DNA of 64,000 nt, taken from NCBI GenBank assembly GCA_964609655.1, contig CAZSUA010000001.1, positions 39,377-103,376 of the forward strand, read 5' to 3'. Of the stretch, positions 19,861 through 27,546 are shown one piece after another. Position numbers and translations under genes: made by a program. Source of the stretch: JBBRRP01 sp964609655. Its GTDB lineage: Bacteria > Myxococcota_A > Polyangia > Polyangiales > Polyangiaceae. Position 1 is the first letter of the stretch. Each line of letters opens with the position of its first letter. The notes beneath the pieces were generated by a model. The model had not been told where the DNA came from and searched no databases. It saw only the letters and a program-made list of their open reading frames with translations.

Positions 19861-19906
19861 CTCGTCTGATCGCAATGTTATGGCTCGTCTGATCGCAATG
19901 TTATGG
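19861..19906. repeat. Two tandem 23-bp direct repeats plus a partial third
   Basis: Bases 19861-19883 and 19884-19906 are identical (core TCTGATCGCAATGTTATGG). A degenerate third copy (GTCGATCGCAA) follows to about 19921. They sit 22-67 bp upstream of the AAA_14 start codon, so they could be regulator binding sites or a small replication-slippage repeat. Confidence 0.75.
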
Positions 19907-20143
19907 TCCGGTCGATCGCAAGGGTGAGCGAGAAAGTTCAGATGTATCCTATATTTACCAACGTCACACCGAGCAGCCAAGAGTCCGGCCCGCTCATTCC
20001 TAAGCCTGCGGCCGATGCCGAAGCCAAGGTGAAGCGCCAAAGGCTTGCGAGGCCAGTGATTGGTGTAATATCCGCGCACCCATCTCCCCCACCTGGCCTT
20101 CCCCGCACGCTCCTCCGCGGGAGCCCTCCCCACAAGGCTCGCA
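19907..20143 (+). promoter_or_regulatory. Upstream region of the ten-gene transporter operon
   Basis: No gene is evident here. A candidate sigma-70 promoter has TTGCGA at 20045-20050 and TAATAT at 20066-20071 (15-bp spacer, short), about 70 nt before the ATG at 20144. An AAGG just before the ATG can serve as ribosome site. Weakly supported. Confidence 0.35.
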
Positions 20144-22132
20144 ATGAAACAACCAGGCTCCGCTCGCGCGCTCCAAACCATTCTTACGGCGCTTGCAGTC
20201 GCACTCCTCACCCTCGGCGTTATCCAACTGAACGCCATCGAAAAACGCGTTTCCACGCAGGAGCAACAGATCCGCGCACTCGGCGAATCCTCGGAGCGGA
20301 TGGTGGGGGCGCTCGGACGGATGAAGGGTGGGGTCTCTTCATCCGGAGAGTCCAAAACCACTGCGCGAGCGCAATCTGGCTGCGAGATTCAGACGATTCG
20401 GCATCCAGAGCTCAAGGATTTTCTAGGGGCCCAGGACATACATTGGCCGCCTGAAGGGGCCAACACCGAAGGAGTTCTGACCAAAGGTTGGTCGACTGGC
20501 GATCCGAAAGGCTTCAACGCTTTCCTGGAGAACGGTGCTGACATTGGCGAGGACATCGTCAACTACACCGACCTAGGTCTGGCGTCCCGCAACAAATGGA
20601 CGAACCCAGATACCTGGTACGGCGACCTCGCCTGCCGAGTTGAGATCACAGACGATTATAAAGAGTACACCATCTACCTTCGGCGCGGGGTCATGTGGCA
20701 CGTGCCGGCCGCTGTCGACGTCAAGACTCCCAAATACGCTTGGCTTGACAAGCCGCACGAATTTACCGCCGACGATTTGATTTTTGGTTTAGATATCTTG
20801 ATGAATCCGCAAGTCGAGAACGGTTCAACCAAGAATTATTACCAAGAACTCGAGAGCTGGAAGGCGCTCGATCCCTACACCGTCCAAATTCGTTGGAAAA
20901 AGAAGGTGTACCTGGGGCTTGGGGCCACACTGGGAATGGCGCCCCTCCCCAAGTTTCTGTTTGGATATGACGAGCAGGGCAAGGCGTTTCCCAAGGAGAC
21001 GATTGGTCTTCGCTTCAATCAGCACTGGTACAACGGCAAAGGCTACGTTGGAACAGGCCCGTACCGCCTTTCCGAGTACGTTCCCGGCGTCCGCATCGTG
21101 CTGGAGCGCAATGACGACTTCTTTGGCGAGAAGCCAGCGATTAAACGCATCGTGTACCCCATCTACACTGATCCAACCACCACCGTTCTGAAGATGAAGG
21201 CGGGAGAGCTGCAAATGGTTCCGAGCCGCGGCCTCAGTCCCGGTCAGTACCGTGAGGAAGTTCTCCGATATTTGGATAAACCGAAGGACACTTGGCCTAA
21301 GAATAGCCCCTTTCTGGACGGTACCATTAAGTGCAATGTCGTCGGATCGGGTGGGTTTAGATACCTCGGATGGAACATGAGCCATCCGTTGTTTCGCGAT
21401 GCTAAAGTGAGAACGGCGATGACGTTAGCTCTTAACCGCAAACAGATCATCGCCAATGTCTTCGCGGGCCTTGGGGAGATCGCAATGGGCCCGTTCTTGC
21501 CGGCCACGGGTTATCTCGATCCGACTGTGGACCCTCTGGACTTTGATCTCGGACGCGCCAGTCGCCTCTTATCCGAAGCTGGGTGGGTTGATTCCGACAA
21601 AGACGGGCTCCTCGATAAGGTGATCGATGGCAAGAAGATGCCCTTTGAGTTCACTCTGCTCGTCTACGGCAATCGGCCTGAATACAAAGGATTGGCCAGT
21701 ATCTTCAAAGAGGATCTGCTAAAAATTGGTATCAAGCTGAACATCGCGGCCCCTGAGTGGAGCCTCATGCAGAAGCGGATGGAGGAAAAGAATTTCGAGG
21801 CCTACACCGGAGGCTGGGGGCTTGCCTGGGAAACGGATCCTTACCAAATCTGGCATTCATCTCAGGCGGACATTCCGAAGGGTTCCAATGTTGTAAGTTT
21901 CCGAAGTAAGGAAGCAGACTCACTCATGGAGCGCCTGCGGGAAACCTTTGATCCCAAGGAGCGCCAGACGATGCTGCGTCGAATTCATCGTTTGATCTAC
22001 GACGAGCAGCCTTACACATTTTTCATGACGGACAAGACTGTGGTGTGTACGCACAAAGACGTGCAAAATGTCAGCTTTGCCAAGGTGCGCCCCATCGCCG
22101 ATCTCTTCCCTTGGTGGGTTGCCGCTAACTGA
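20144..22132 (+). CDS. Family 5 (oligopeptide) substrate-binding protein, membrane-anchored
   Basis: The 662-residue protein is an extracytoplasmic solute-binding protein of the peptide/opine/nickel class. Instead of a lipobox it has an N-terminal membrane segment (about 9-29), a heptad-like helix (IEKRVSTQEQQIRALGESSERM region, 32-55) and a Ser/Thr linker before the binding domain from about residue 80. Typical family segments include YTIYLRRGVMWH, ADDLIFGLDILMNP, YVGTGPYRLSEY and the late RIHRLIYDEQPYTFFM. The closest style is YejA/DppA-like binding proteins for longer peptides. It is the first gene of a ten-gene operon, 15 nt before the permease gene. Confidence 0.92.
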   Translation: MKQPGSARALQTILTALAVALLTLGVIQLNAIEKRVSTQEQQIRALGESSERMVGALGRMKGGVSSSGESKTTARAQSGCEIQTIRHPELKDFLGAQDIHWPPEGANTEGVLTKGWSTGDPKGFNAFLENGADIGEDIVNYTDLGLASRNKWTNPDTWYGDLACRVEITDDYKEYTIYLRRGVMWHVPAAVDVKTPKYAWLDKPHEFTADDLIFGLDILMNPQVENGSTKNYYQELESWKALDPYTVQIRWKKKVYLGLGATLGMAPLPKFLFGYDEQGKAFPKETIGLRFNQHWYNGKGYVGTGPYRLSEYVPGVRIVLERNDDFFGEKPAIKRIVYPIYTDPTTTVLKMKAGELQMVPSRGLSPGQYREEVLRYLDKPKDTWPKNSPFLDGTIKCNVVGSGGFRYLGWNMSHPLFRDAKVRTAMTLALNRKQIIANVFAGLGEIAMGPFLPATGYLDPTVDPLDFDLGRASRLLSEAGWVDSDKDGLLDKVIDGKKMPFEFTLLVYGNRPEYKGLASIFKEDLLKIGIKLNIAAPEWSLMQKRMEEKNFEAYTGGWGLAWETDPYQIWHSSQADIPKGSNVVSFRSKEADSLMERLRETFDPKERQTMLRRIHRLIYDEQPYTFFMTDKTVVCTHKDVQNVSFAKVRPIADLFPWWVAAN

Positions 22133-22147
22133 AGGCGGCCAAGGCGC

Positions 22148-23599
22148 ATGACGACGTATATCCTTCGGCGCCTCCTGATCATGATTCCGACTTTCCTCGG
22201 AATTTCTGTGATCCTTTTCCTCGTCTTGAACCTAGCTCCCGGACGACCCGGCAAACCCCAAGGCGATACGGCCTCGGAACTCAAAGGGCAAACAACCCAG
22301 GAATCCTATCGAATCTTTCGCGAGCAGTTCAATCTGGGCAAGCCAACGCTGCTGAATACCTACTTTGCACTGTCCACCGCCGAAGTGGAAACCCGCCTCC
22401 GGATATTCGCGCAGATAGTCTCAGTATCCGTTTCAGAACGAATCAAAGCACAGGATGAGCTAGAGGATTATGGCAGTTATGCCGTGCCTCATTTGGTTGA
22501 GGTTCTGCAGTCAGCAACGACACACCACGATGCTAAGCTCCGTGATGTCGCCGTGTACTTTCTCAGCGTTACCGCTCAACGCCCACTCGTCGACCCGTAC
22601 AATTCCGCGCCATCAGCCGAACTGACGAAACGCAACCACGCCATAGACTCCGAAAATTCCAAACTTCGACTCCTTCGCTACCCGCTAGACGCGCCCGAAT
22701 CCCAAAAGATCGAAATCGTGCGCGCGTGGCAAACTTGGTTCACGCAGAATCGCGACCGTTTCTCGTATTCCTTCACTGAGAAAGTCTCGATTTTTTTCAC
22801 AGACACGCGCTTCGCGAAGTATTGGGCCAATTTGGTGCGGCTCGACTTCGGGATCTCGTTGGTTAGCAAGGAACCTGTATTTGAGACGCTGTTACGAAAG
22901 CTTCGTTACTCGTTGGGCCTATCCGTCGGCTCGCTCATCTTGGCCTATCTGATTGCCATTCCGCTTGGTGTGTTTTCCGCCGTAAGACGCGACACCACAG
23001 CTGATCGTTCGCTCACGGTTGGCCTGTTCATGCTGTATTCATTGCCTAGCTTTTTCGTGGCTACGCTGCTTCTCTACTTTCTTTCGCAGGGCTCACCGTT
23101 TGAGAGCCTGCGGCTTTTTCCAACGGGTGGTTGGCAGTCCCAGAATGCGGCCCAAATGACCTGGTTTGAACAGATGGAGGACATTGCGTGGCATTTGGTG
23201 CTGCCGATGTTTTGCATGACTTATGGCTCGCTCGCGGCTCTTAGCCGCTACATGCGCTCGGGCCTGCTTGAGGTCATTCAATCGGATTATATTCGAACGG
23301 CGCGCGCCAAGGGCCTTCCGGAGATGAGCGTGATTGGTAAGCACGCCATGCGGAATGGGCTATTGCCGATTCTGACTCTGCTTGCGGGGCTGTTGCCTGC
23401 GGTGCTCGGGGGCAGCGTGATCATCGAATACATCTTTGGCATCCCTGGGATGGGGCTCTGGGCCGTGGATGCTATCTACCAGCGTGATTACAATGTGATC
23501 ATGGCGATTGAGCTCTTGTCGACGGTGCTCGTGCTCTTTGGCATCTTGCTCACCGATTTGAGTTACGCACTGGTAGATCCGAGGATTCGCTACTCATGA
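22148..23599 (+). CDS. ABC importer permease (DppB/YejB type) with HEAT-like insertion
   Basis: At 483 residues it is about 130-150 longer than a normal DppB. TM1 (about 8-30) and the usual first-loop helix (FREQFNLGKPTLLN) are followed by an insertion at about 74-220 that looks helical and HEAT-like (AQDELEDYGSYAVPHLVEVL, then LRDVAVYFLSVTAQR, then VRAWQTWFTQNRDRF). Normal sequence resumes at WANLVRLDFGISLVSKEPV and the transmembrane domain. The EAA-like loop YIRTARAKGLPEMSVIGKHA contacts the ATPases. By topology of the family the insertion should face the periplasm and could interact with the anchored binding protein. The stop overlaps the next start by 4 nt. Confidence 0.92.
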   Translation: MTTYILRRLLIMIPTFLGISVILFLVLNLAPGRPGKPQGDTASELKGQTTQESYRIFREQFNLGKPTLLNTYFALSTAEVETRLRIFAQIVSVSVSERIKAQDELEDYGSYAVPHLVEVLQSATTHHDAKLRDVAVYFLSVTAQRPLVDPYNSAPSAELTKRNHAIDSENSKLRLLRYPLDAPESQKIEIVRAWQTWFTQNRDRFSYSFTEKVSIFFTDTRFAKYWANLVRLDFGISLVSKEPVFETLLRKLRYSLGLSVGSLILAYLIAIPLGVFSAVRRDTTADRSLTVGLFMLYSLPSFFVATLLLYFLSQGSPFESLRLFPTGGWQSQNAAQMTWFEQMEDIAWHLVLPMFCMTYGSLAALSRYMRSGLLEVIQSDYIRTARAKGLPEMSVIGKHAMRNGLLPILTLLAGLLPAVLGGSVIIEYIFGIPGMGLWAVDAIYQRDYNVIMAIELLSTVLVLFGILLTDLSYALVDPRIRYS

Positions 23600-24843
23600 C
23601 GCCGAACCAAGAGCAGGCTGAGATCGACTGGCAGAGGCTGTCTTACCTGAGCATGGTTTGGGGTCAGTTTAAAAAGAATCGGCTGGCTTTGGTCGGGCTC
23701 TATGCCGTGTTGGTATTGCTGCTGCTCGCGATCTACGCGCCATTTATTTCGAGTAACCAGCCATTTTATCTGTCGGTTCGTGGGGATACGTCGTTTCCGT
23801 TTTGGCGTGGCCTGTTCAATCGGCTGCTCTACGAGAATGCGGTCGATATTCTATTCAACCTGGCGCTCGTGCTCTCGCCGCTCTACCTGGTCGCATTCGT
23901 ATTGTTGAAGCGGGGCCTGGGCGCGCGGTTCTTTCGGCTCAGGGTGCGCGTCCTCGGTATGTTGGTCGGGTCGTTTTTTGCGCTCTACCTGCTGATGCTG
24001 CCCGAGAGCTTTCTAGCCTTTGATAACCCGTTGCATCGGAAGGAGAAGGTGACGAACTTCACGCACGTGGTCCAAGAATTGGACGCGAAGCACGAGGCGT
24101 ACGCTGCTTGGTTCCCTCCGCTTCGCTACGGATACCGAGACACTGATCCGGCGCGCAACGTTGAACCACCCACCCAAGCACATTGGCTTGGCACGGATAC
24201 CGAGGGCAGGGATGTCTTCACCCGTATGCTGTTTGGCACGCGCATTTCGCTCACGATCGGTGTGGTTGCTGTATCGATCTATGTCGGCATTGGGCTCATT
24301 CTGGGAGCATTGGCTGGCTACTTTGCCGGCTGGGTGGACATGCTCATCAGCCGCTTGATCGAAGTCATGATTTGCTTTCCAAGCTTCTTTTTGATCCTCA
24401 CGATTGCGGCTCTCATCGAACAACGCTCCATCTTCCATGTGATGCTGATCATTGGCGTCACCAGTTGGACTGGCGTTGCACGCCTCATCCGTGCTGAGTT
24501 CTTGAAACACCGCTCGCTCGAATATGCCCAAGCAGCGCTAGCCCTCGGGATCCCGCGTTTTCGCATCATGTTTCGACACATTTTGCCAAACGCGATCGCG
24601 CCGGTGCTGGTGAGCGCTACGTTCGGTGTGGCCTCCGCCATCCTGATTGAATCGAGCCTCGCCTTCCTCGGAATTGGAGATCTCACCGTGGCGAGCTGGG
24701 GTGAAACGCTCAACGCGGGGCGCCTGGAACAGAAGCTGTGGCTGATTCTTGCGCCTGGCTTTGCCATCTTCTTCGTGGTCAGCGTTTTTAACCTGGTGGG
24801 TGAAGGGTTGCGCGACGCACTCGACCCCAAGCTGAAGACATGA
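23596..24843 (+). CDS. ABC importer permease (DppC/YejE type)
   Basis: The 415-residue inner-membrane permease is longer than most DppC proteins. Between TM1 (about 30-50) and the conserved HWLGTDTEGRDVFTRML motif it has two extra hydrophobic segments (about 84-105 and 120-137) and a YejE-like loop (WFPPLRYGYRDTD). The transmembrane core and the coupling loop FLKHRSLEYAQAALALGIPR are normal, and the C-terminus EGLRDALDPKLK is typical. It pairs with the preceding DppB-like subunit to form the channel. It overlaps both neighbours by 4 nt. Confidence 0.92.
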   Translation: MTPNQEQAEIDWQRLSYLSMVWGQFKKNRLALVGLYAVLVLLLLAIYAPFISSNQPFYLSVRGDTSFPFWRGLFNRLLYENAVDILFNLALVLSPLYLVAFVLLKRGLGARFFRLRVRVLGMLVGSFFALYLLMLPESFLAFDNPLHRKEKVTNFTHVVQELDAKHEAYAAWFPPLRYGYRDTDPARNVEPPTQAHWLGTDTEGRDVFTRMLFGTRISLTIGVVAVSIYVGIGLILGALAGYFAGWVDMLISRLIEVMICFPSFFLILTIAALIEQRSIFHVMLIIGVTSWTGVARLIRAEFLKHRSLEYAQAALALGIPRFRIMFRHILPNAIAPVLVSATFGVASAILIESSLAFLGIGDLTVASWGETLNAGRLEQKLWLILAPGFAIFFVVSVFNLVGEGLRDALDPKLKT

Positions 24844-25877
24844 CGAACCTGCTTGAGCTGACTGATCTTAAGGTGCAGTTTCGTACGGGTGCTGGCATCG
24901 TGCGTGCGGTGGATGGTGTCAGTTACACGATCGCGCCCGGAAAGACGCTCGCGGTGGTCGGTGAATCCGGCTGCGGCAAGAGTGTCACGGCCATGACCAT
25001 CCTGCGGTTGATTGAAAAGCAGCGTGGCGAGGTCACGGCTGGAAGCGTGAAGTTCGAGGGGAGAGAGCTGCTGCTTTTGGACGACGAAGCGATGCGGGCC
25101 GTGCGCGGCAATGACATTGCCATGATCTTTCAAGAGCCGATGACGAGCCTCAATCCGGTCTACACCATCGGTGATCAAATCGGAGAGGTGCTGGAGTTGC
25201 ACCGCGGCATGCGGGGGGAAGAGCAACACGCGGAGATCCTACGCTTTCTGACGCTGGTGGGCATTCCCTCGCCAGAACAGCGGCTTCACGAGTACCCACA
25301 CCAACTTTCGGGCGGAATGCGCCAACGCGTCATGATCGCGATGGCCCTCTCGTGTCATCCGAAGCTCCTGATTGCCGACGAACCCACCACGGCGCTCGAC
25401 GTCACCATCCAAGCGCAGATACTTACACTTCTTCGGGAGCTTCAGGCTGAGTTTGGCATGTCGATCCTGCTCATCACTCACGATCTTGGAGTGGTTGCAT
25501 CCATGGCTCAGGATGTCGCGGTCATGTATGCCGGACGCATCGTGGAACACGGGACGGTGTTTGATATCTATGAGCGCCCCAAACACCCGTATACAGCGGG
25601 CCTCCTGCGTTCTTTGCCAACCTACGATGCAAGCGGAAGGCACCTTGAGCCAATTTTTGGCAGCGTGCCAGACGCGCTGAACCTGCCCAACGGCTGTCGT
25701 TTTCATCCCCGCTGCGGGTTCCGTGTAGAGAAATGCCTAACTATAGCTCCGCCTCTCGTTTCACACGGTGGTGAACATGCAGCCGCCTGTTTCGTGACAG
25801 CGGAAGATCCCGCACTGGATCTCATGCAAAATAGCGGCGCTCCGTCACGGGGCGCGGGGGATCCCAACCATGAGTGA
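24840..25877 (+). CDS. Oligopeptide ABC importer ATP-binding protein (DppD type)
   Basis: The 345-residue ATPase has Walker A (GESGCGKS, 41-48), Q-loop (MIFQEPMTSLNP), signature LSGGMRQRV (from 156), Walker B LLIADEP (176-182) and the H-loop LLITHDLG. The C-terminal oligo_HPY extension includes PNGCRFHPRCGFRVEKC; its cysteines may hold an iron-sulfur cluster as in some DppD/OppD proteins. It powers import together with the next gene product. It overlaps the upstream permease by 4 nt and the downstream ATPase by 8 nt. Confidence 0.95.
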   Translation: MTNLLELTDLKVQFRTGAGIVRAVDGVSYTIAPGKTLAVVGESGCGKSVTAMTILRLIEKQRGEVTAGSVKFEGRELLLLDDEAMRAVRGNDIAMIFQEPMTSLNPVYTIGDQIGEVLELHRGMRGEEQHAEILRFLTLVGIPSPEQRLHEYPHQLSGGMRQRVMIAMALSCHPKLLIADEPTTALDVTIQAQILTLLRELQAEFGMSILLITHDLGVVASMAQDVAVMYAGRIVEHGTVFDIYERPKHPYTAGLLRSLPTYDASGRHLEPIFGSVPDALNLPNGCRFHPRCGFRVEKCLTIAPPLVSHGGEHAAACFVTAEDPALDLMQNSGAPSRGAGDPNHE

Positions 25878-27540
25878 GCCACTCCTGCGCGTGCGCGGCC
25901 TCACCAAGCATTTCCCGGTCACTCGAGGCGTTTTTGGTCGCGTGGTGGGCCAAGTGCGAGCGGTGGATGATGTCTCTTTTGATCTAGCGCCCGGCGAAAC
26001 ACTGGCATTGGTTGGTGAATCTGGCTGCGGGAAAACAACCGTCGGCCGGCTCTTGCTTCGCCTGATCGAAGCCACCGCAGGCGGGATTGACTTCGAGGGC
26101 CGAGACATTCGCAGCCTGAGTCCGAACGCGCTTCGGCCGTTGCGTCGCGACATGCAGATCATTTTTCAGGACCCATACAGCTCGCTCAACCCCCGCATGC
26201 GAGTGCTGGATATCGTGGGAGAAGCGCTGGCTGTCCACGGTATTGCGAAAGGCAAGGAGATGGAGGAGCGCGTGCAGAAGCTCCTCGAAAAAGTGGGCGT
26301 GGCTGCATCGTGGATGCACCGCTATCCGCACGAATTTTCAGGCGGGCAACGGCAACGCATCGGGATCGCGCGCGCCTTGGCCCTCAACCCGAAGCTCATC
26401 GTGTGCGACGAAGCCGTTTCCGCGCTCGACGTCTCGATACGCGCTCAGGTGATCAACCTTTTGATCGAGCTCCAACGAGAACTCAATCTTGCGTACCTCT
26501 TCATCTCACACGATCTATCGATCGTGAAGTTCATTTCACAACGCGTGGCGGTGATGTACCTCGGTCAGATCGTGGAGCTCGCGCCGACGGATGCGCTGTT
26601 TTCCCGCCCCTCACATCCTTATACTCGTGCGCTTTTGTCGGCCGTGCCGTGGCCGGACCCAAGGCGCCCTGTGCATAGCGTTGCCTTACACGGAGACGTA
26701 CCGAGCGCATTGCGTCCCCCCTCGGGCTGTCGCTTTCACACGCGCTGCCCCGCCAGAATGGAGCGCTGCACAACCGAGGAGCCGCCAACCTTCGAACTTG
26801 AGCCTGGACACCAAACACACTGCTGGCATGCGGAAGGTCTAGAATCCCAGGCGGATTGGTGGGTTCAGCTGGAACGGCGATTTGCCGACGCAGAGAAGCA
26901 ACTTGCAGCCCGCTCTTCAACTCCGAACACCGCATCTGAACGTTCGTCAACTCCTTCGACCAGGGCTCAAGCGAGTGCAAGCCCCACAACTAAGCCCATG
27001 CCTGCGAGTTCAGGCGTCACGAGTGACGCCGCCTTAGACGCGGACACTGATCTCGATCGTTGGGTGGCTCGCGTCATCTATGTTGCACTATTGCTGGCGG
27101 GAGCCACAGCGACGCTTCTCGGACACCCATTTTGGGGGTTTCCGATAGGACTGTGCGGCTTCGTAGCGCTGCTCGCGCCCGGTCAACGCTTTCGGCTCAG
27201 CGCGTATCGACGCTTCGGGTTAGGATTATTGGCTGTGATCTTGATCTCATTCGGGGTGAGGCAGCTTGAGCGACGCCGCACCGCGATCACACAGTTAGAA
27301 TCCCTACAACGTGAGCTCATGGCCTACGTGGCGAAGACAGGTGAACCGCCCGTCCGACTTTCGGAGTTGGGTTTTCGACTCTACGCCATCTTTCCCGATG
27401 GAAATGCCACCGATCCCTGGGGGAATTCCTGGAAATATCGACCAGGAGTGAACCCGAAGCAGCGTTTCCAGCTCGGCAGCTTCGGCCCAGACAAGAAGCA
27501 GGGTACAGACGATATTGGAACCCCGCCGACAGCCCCCTAG
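25870..27540 (+). CDS. DppF-type ATPase fused to membrane segments and a T2SS-G-like tail
   Basis: Residues 1-325 are a normal DppF: Walker A GESGCGKTT (49-57), signature FSGGQRQR (from 156), Walker B LIVCDEA, and the oligo_HPY Cys motif GCRFHTRCPARMERC. The 556-residue chain then continues through a Ser/Thr/Pro-rich linker (about 345-395), three hydrophobic stretches (about 401-418, 421-437, 447-465) and a C-terminal soluble piece (490-556) containing DPWGNSWKYR and FGPDKKQGTDDIG, the pattern of the type II secretion pseudopilin G C-terminus. There is one continuous frame with no stop. The tail is likely to be periplasmic, tethered to the importer. Function of the fusion is unknown. Confidence 0.9.
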   Translation: MSEPLLRVRGLTKHFPVTRGVFGRVVGQVRAVDDVSFDLAPGETLALVGESGCGKTTVGRLLLRLIEATAGGIDFEGRDIRSLSPNALRPLRRDMQIIFQDPYSSLNPRMRVLDIVGEALAVHGIAKGKEMEERVQKLLEKVGVAASWMHRYPHEFSGGQRQRIGIARALALNPKLIVCDEAVSALDVSIRAQVINLLIELQRELNLAYLFISHDLSIVKFISQRVAVMYLGQIVELAPTDALFSRPSHPYTRALLSAVPWPDPRRPVHSVALHGDVPSALRPPSGCRFHTRCPARMERCTTEEPPTFELEPGHQTHCWHAEGLESQADWWVQLERRFADAEKQLAARSSTPNTASERSSTPSTRAQASASPTTKPMPASSGVTSDAALDADTDLDRWVARVIYVALLLAGATATLLGHPFWGFPIGLCGFVALLAPGQRFRLSAYRRFGLGLLAVILISFGVRQLERRRTAITQLESLQRELMAYVAKTGEPPVRLSELGFRLYAIFPDGNATDPWGNSWKYRPGVNPKQRFQLGSFGPDKKQGTDDIGTPPTAP

Positions 27541-27546
27541 CTTCCC

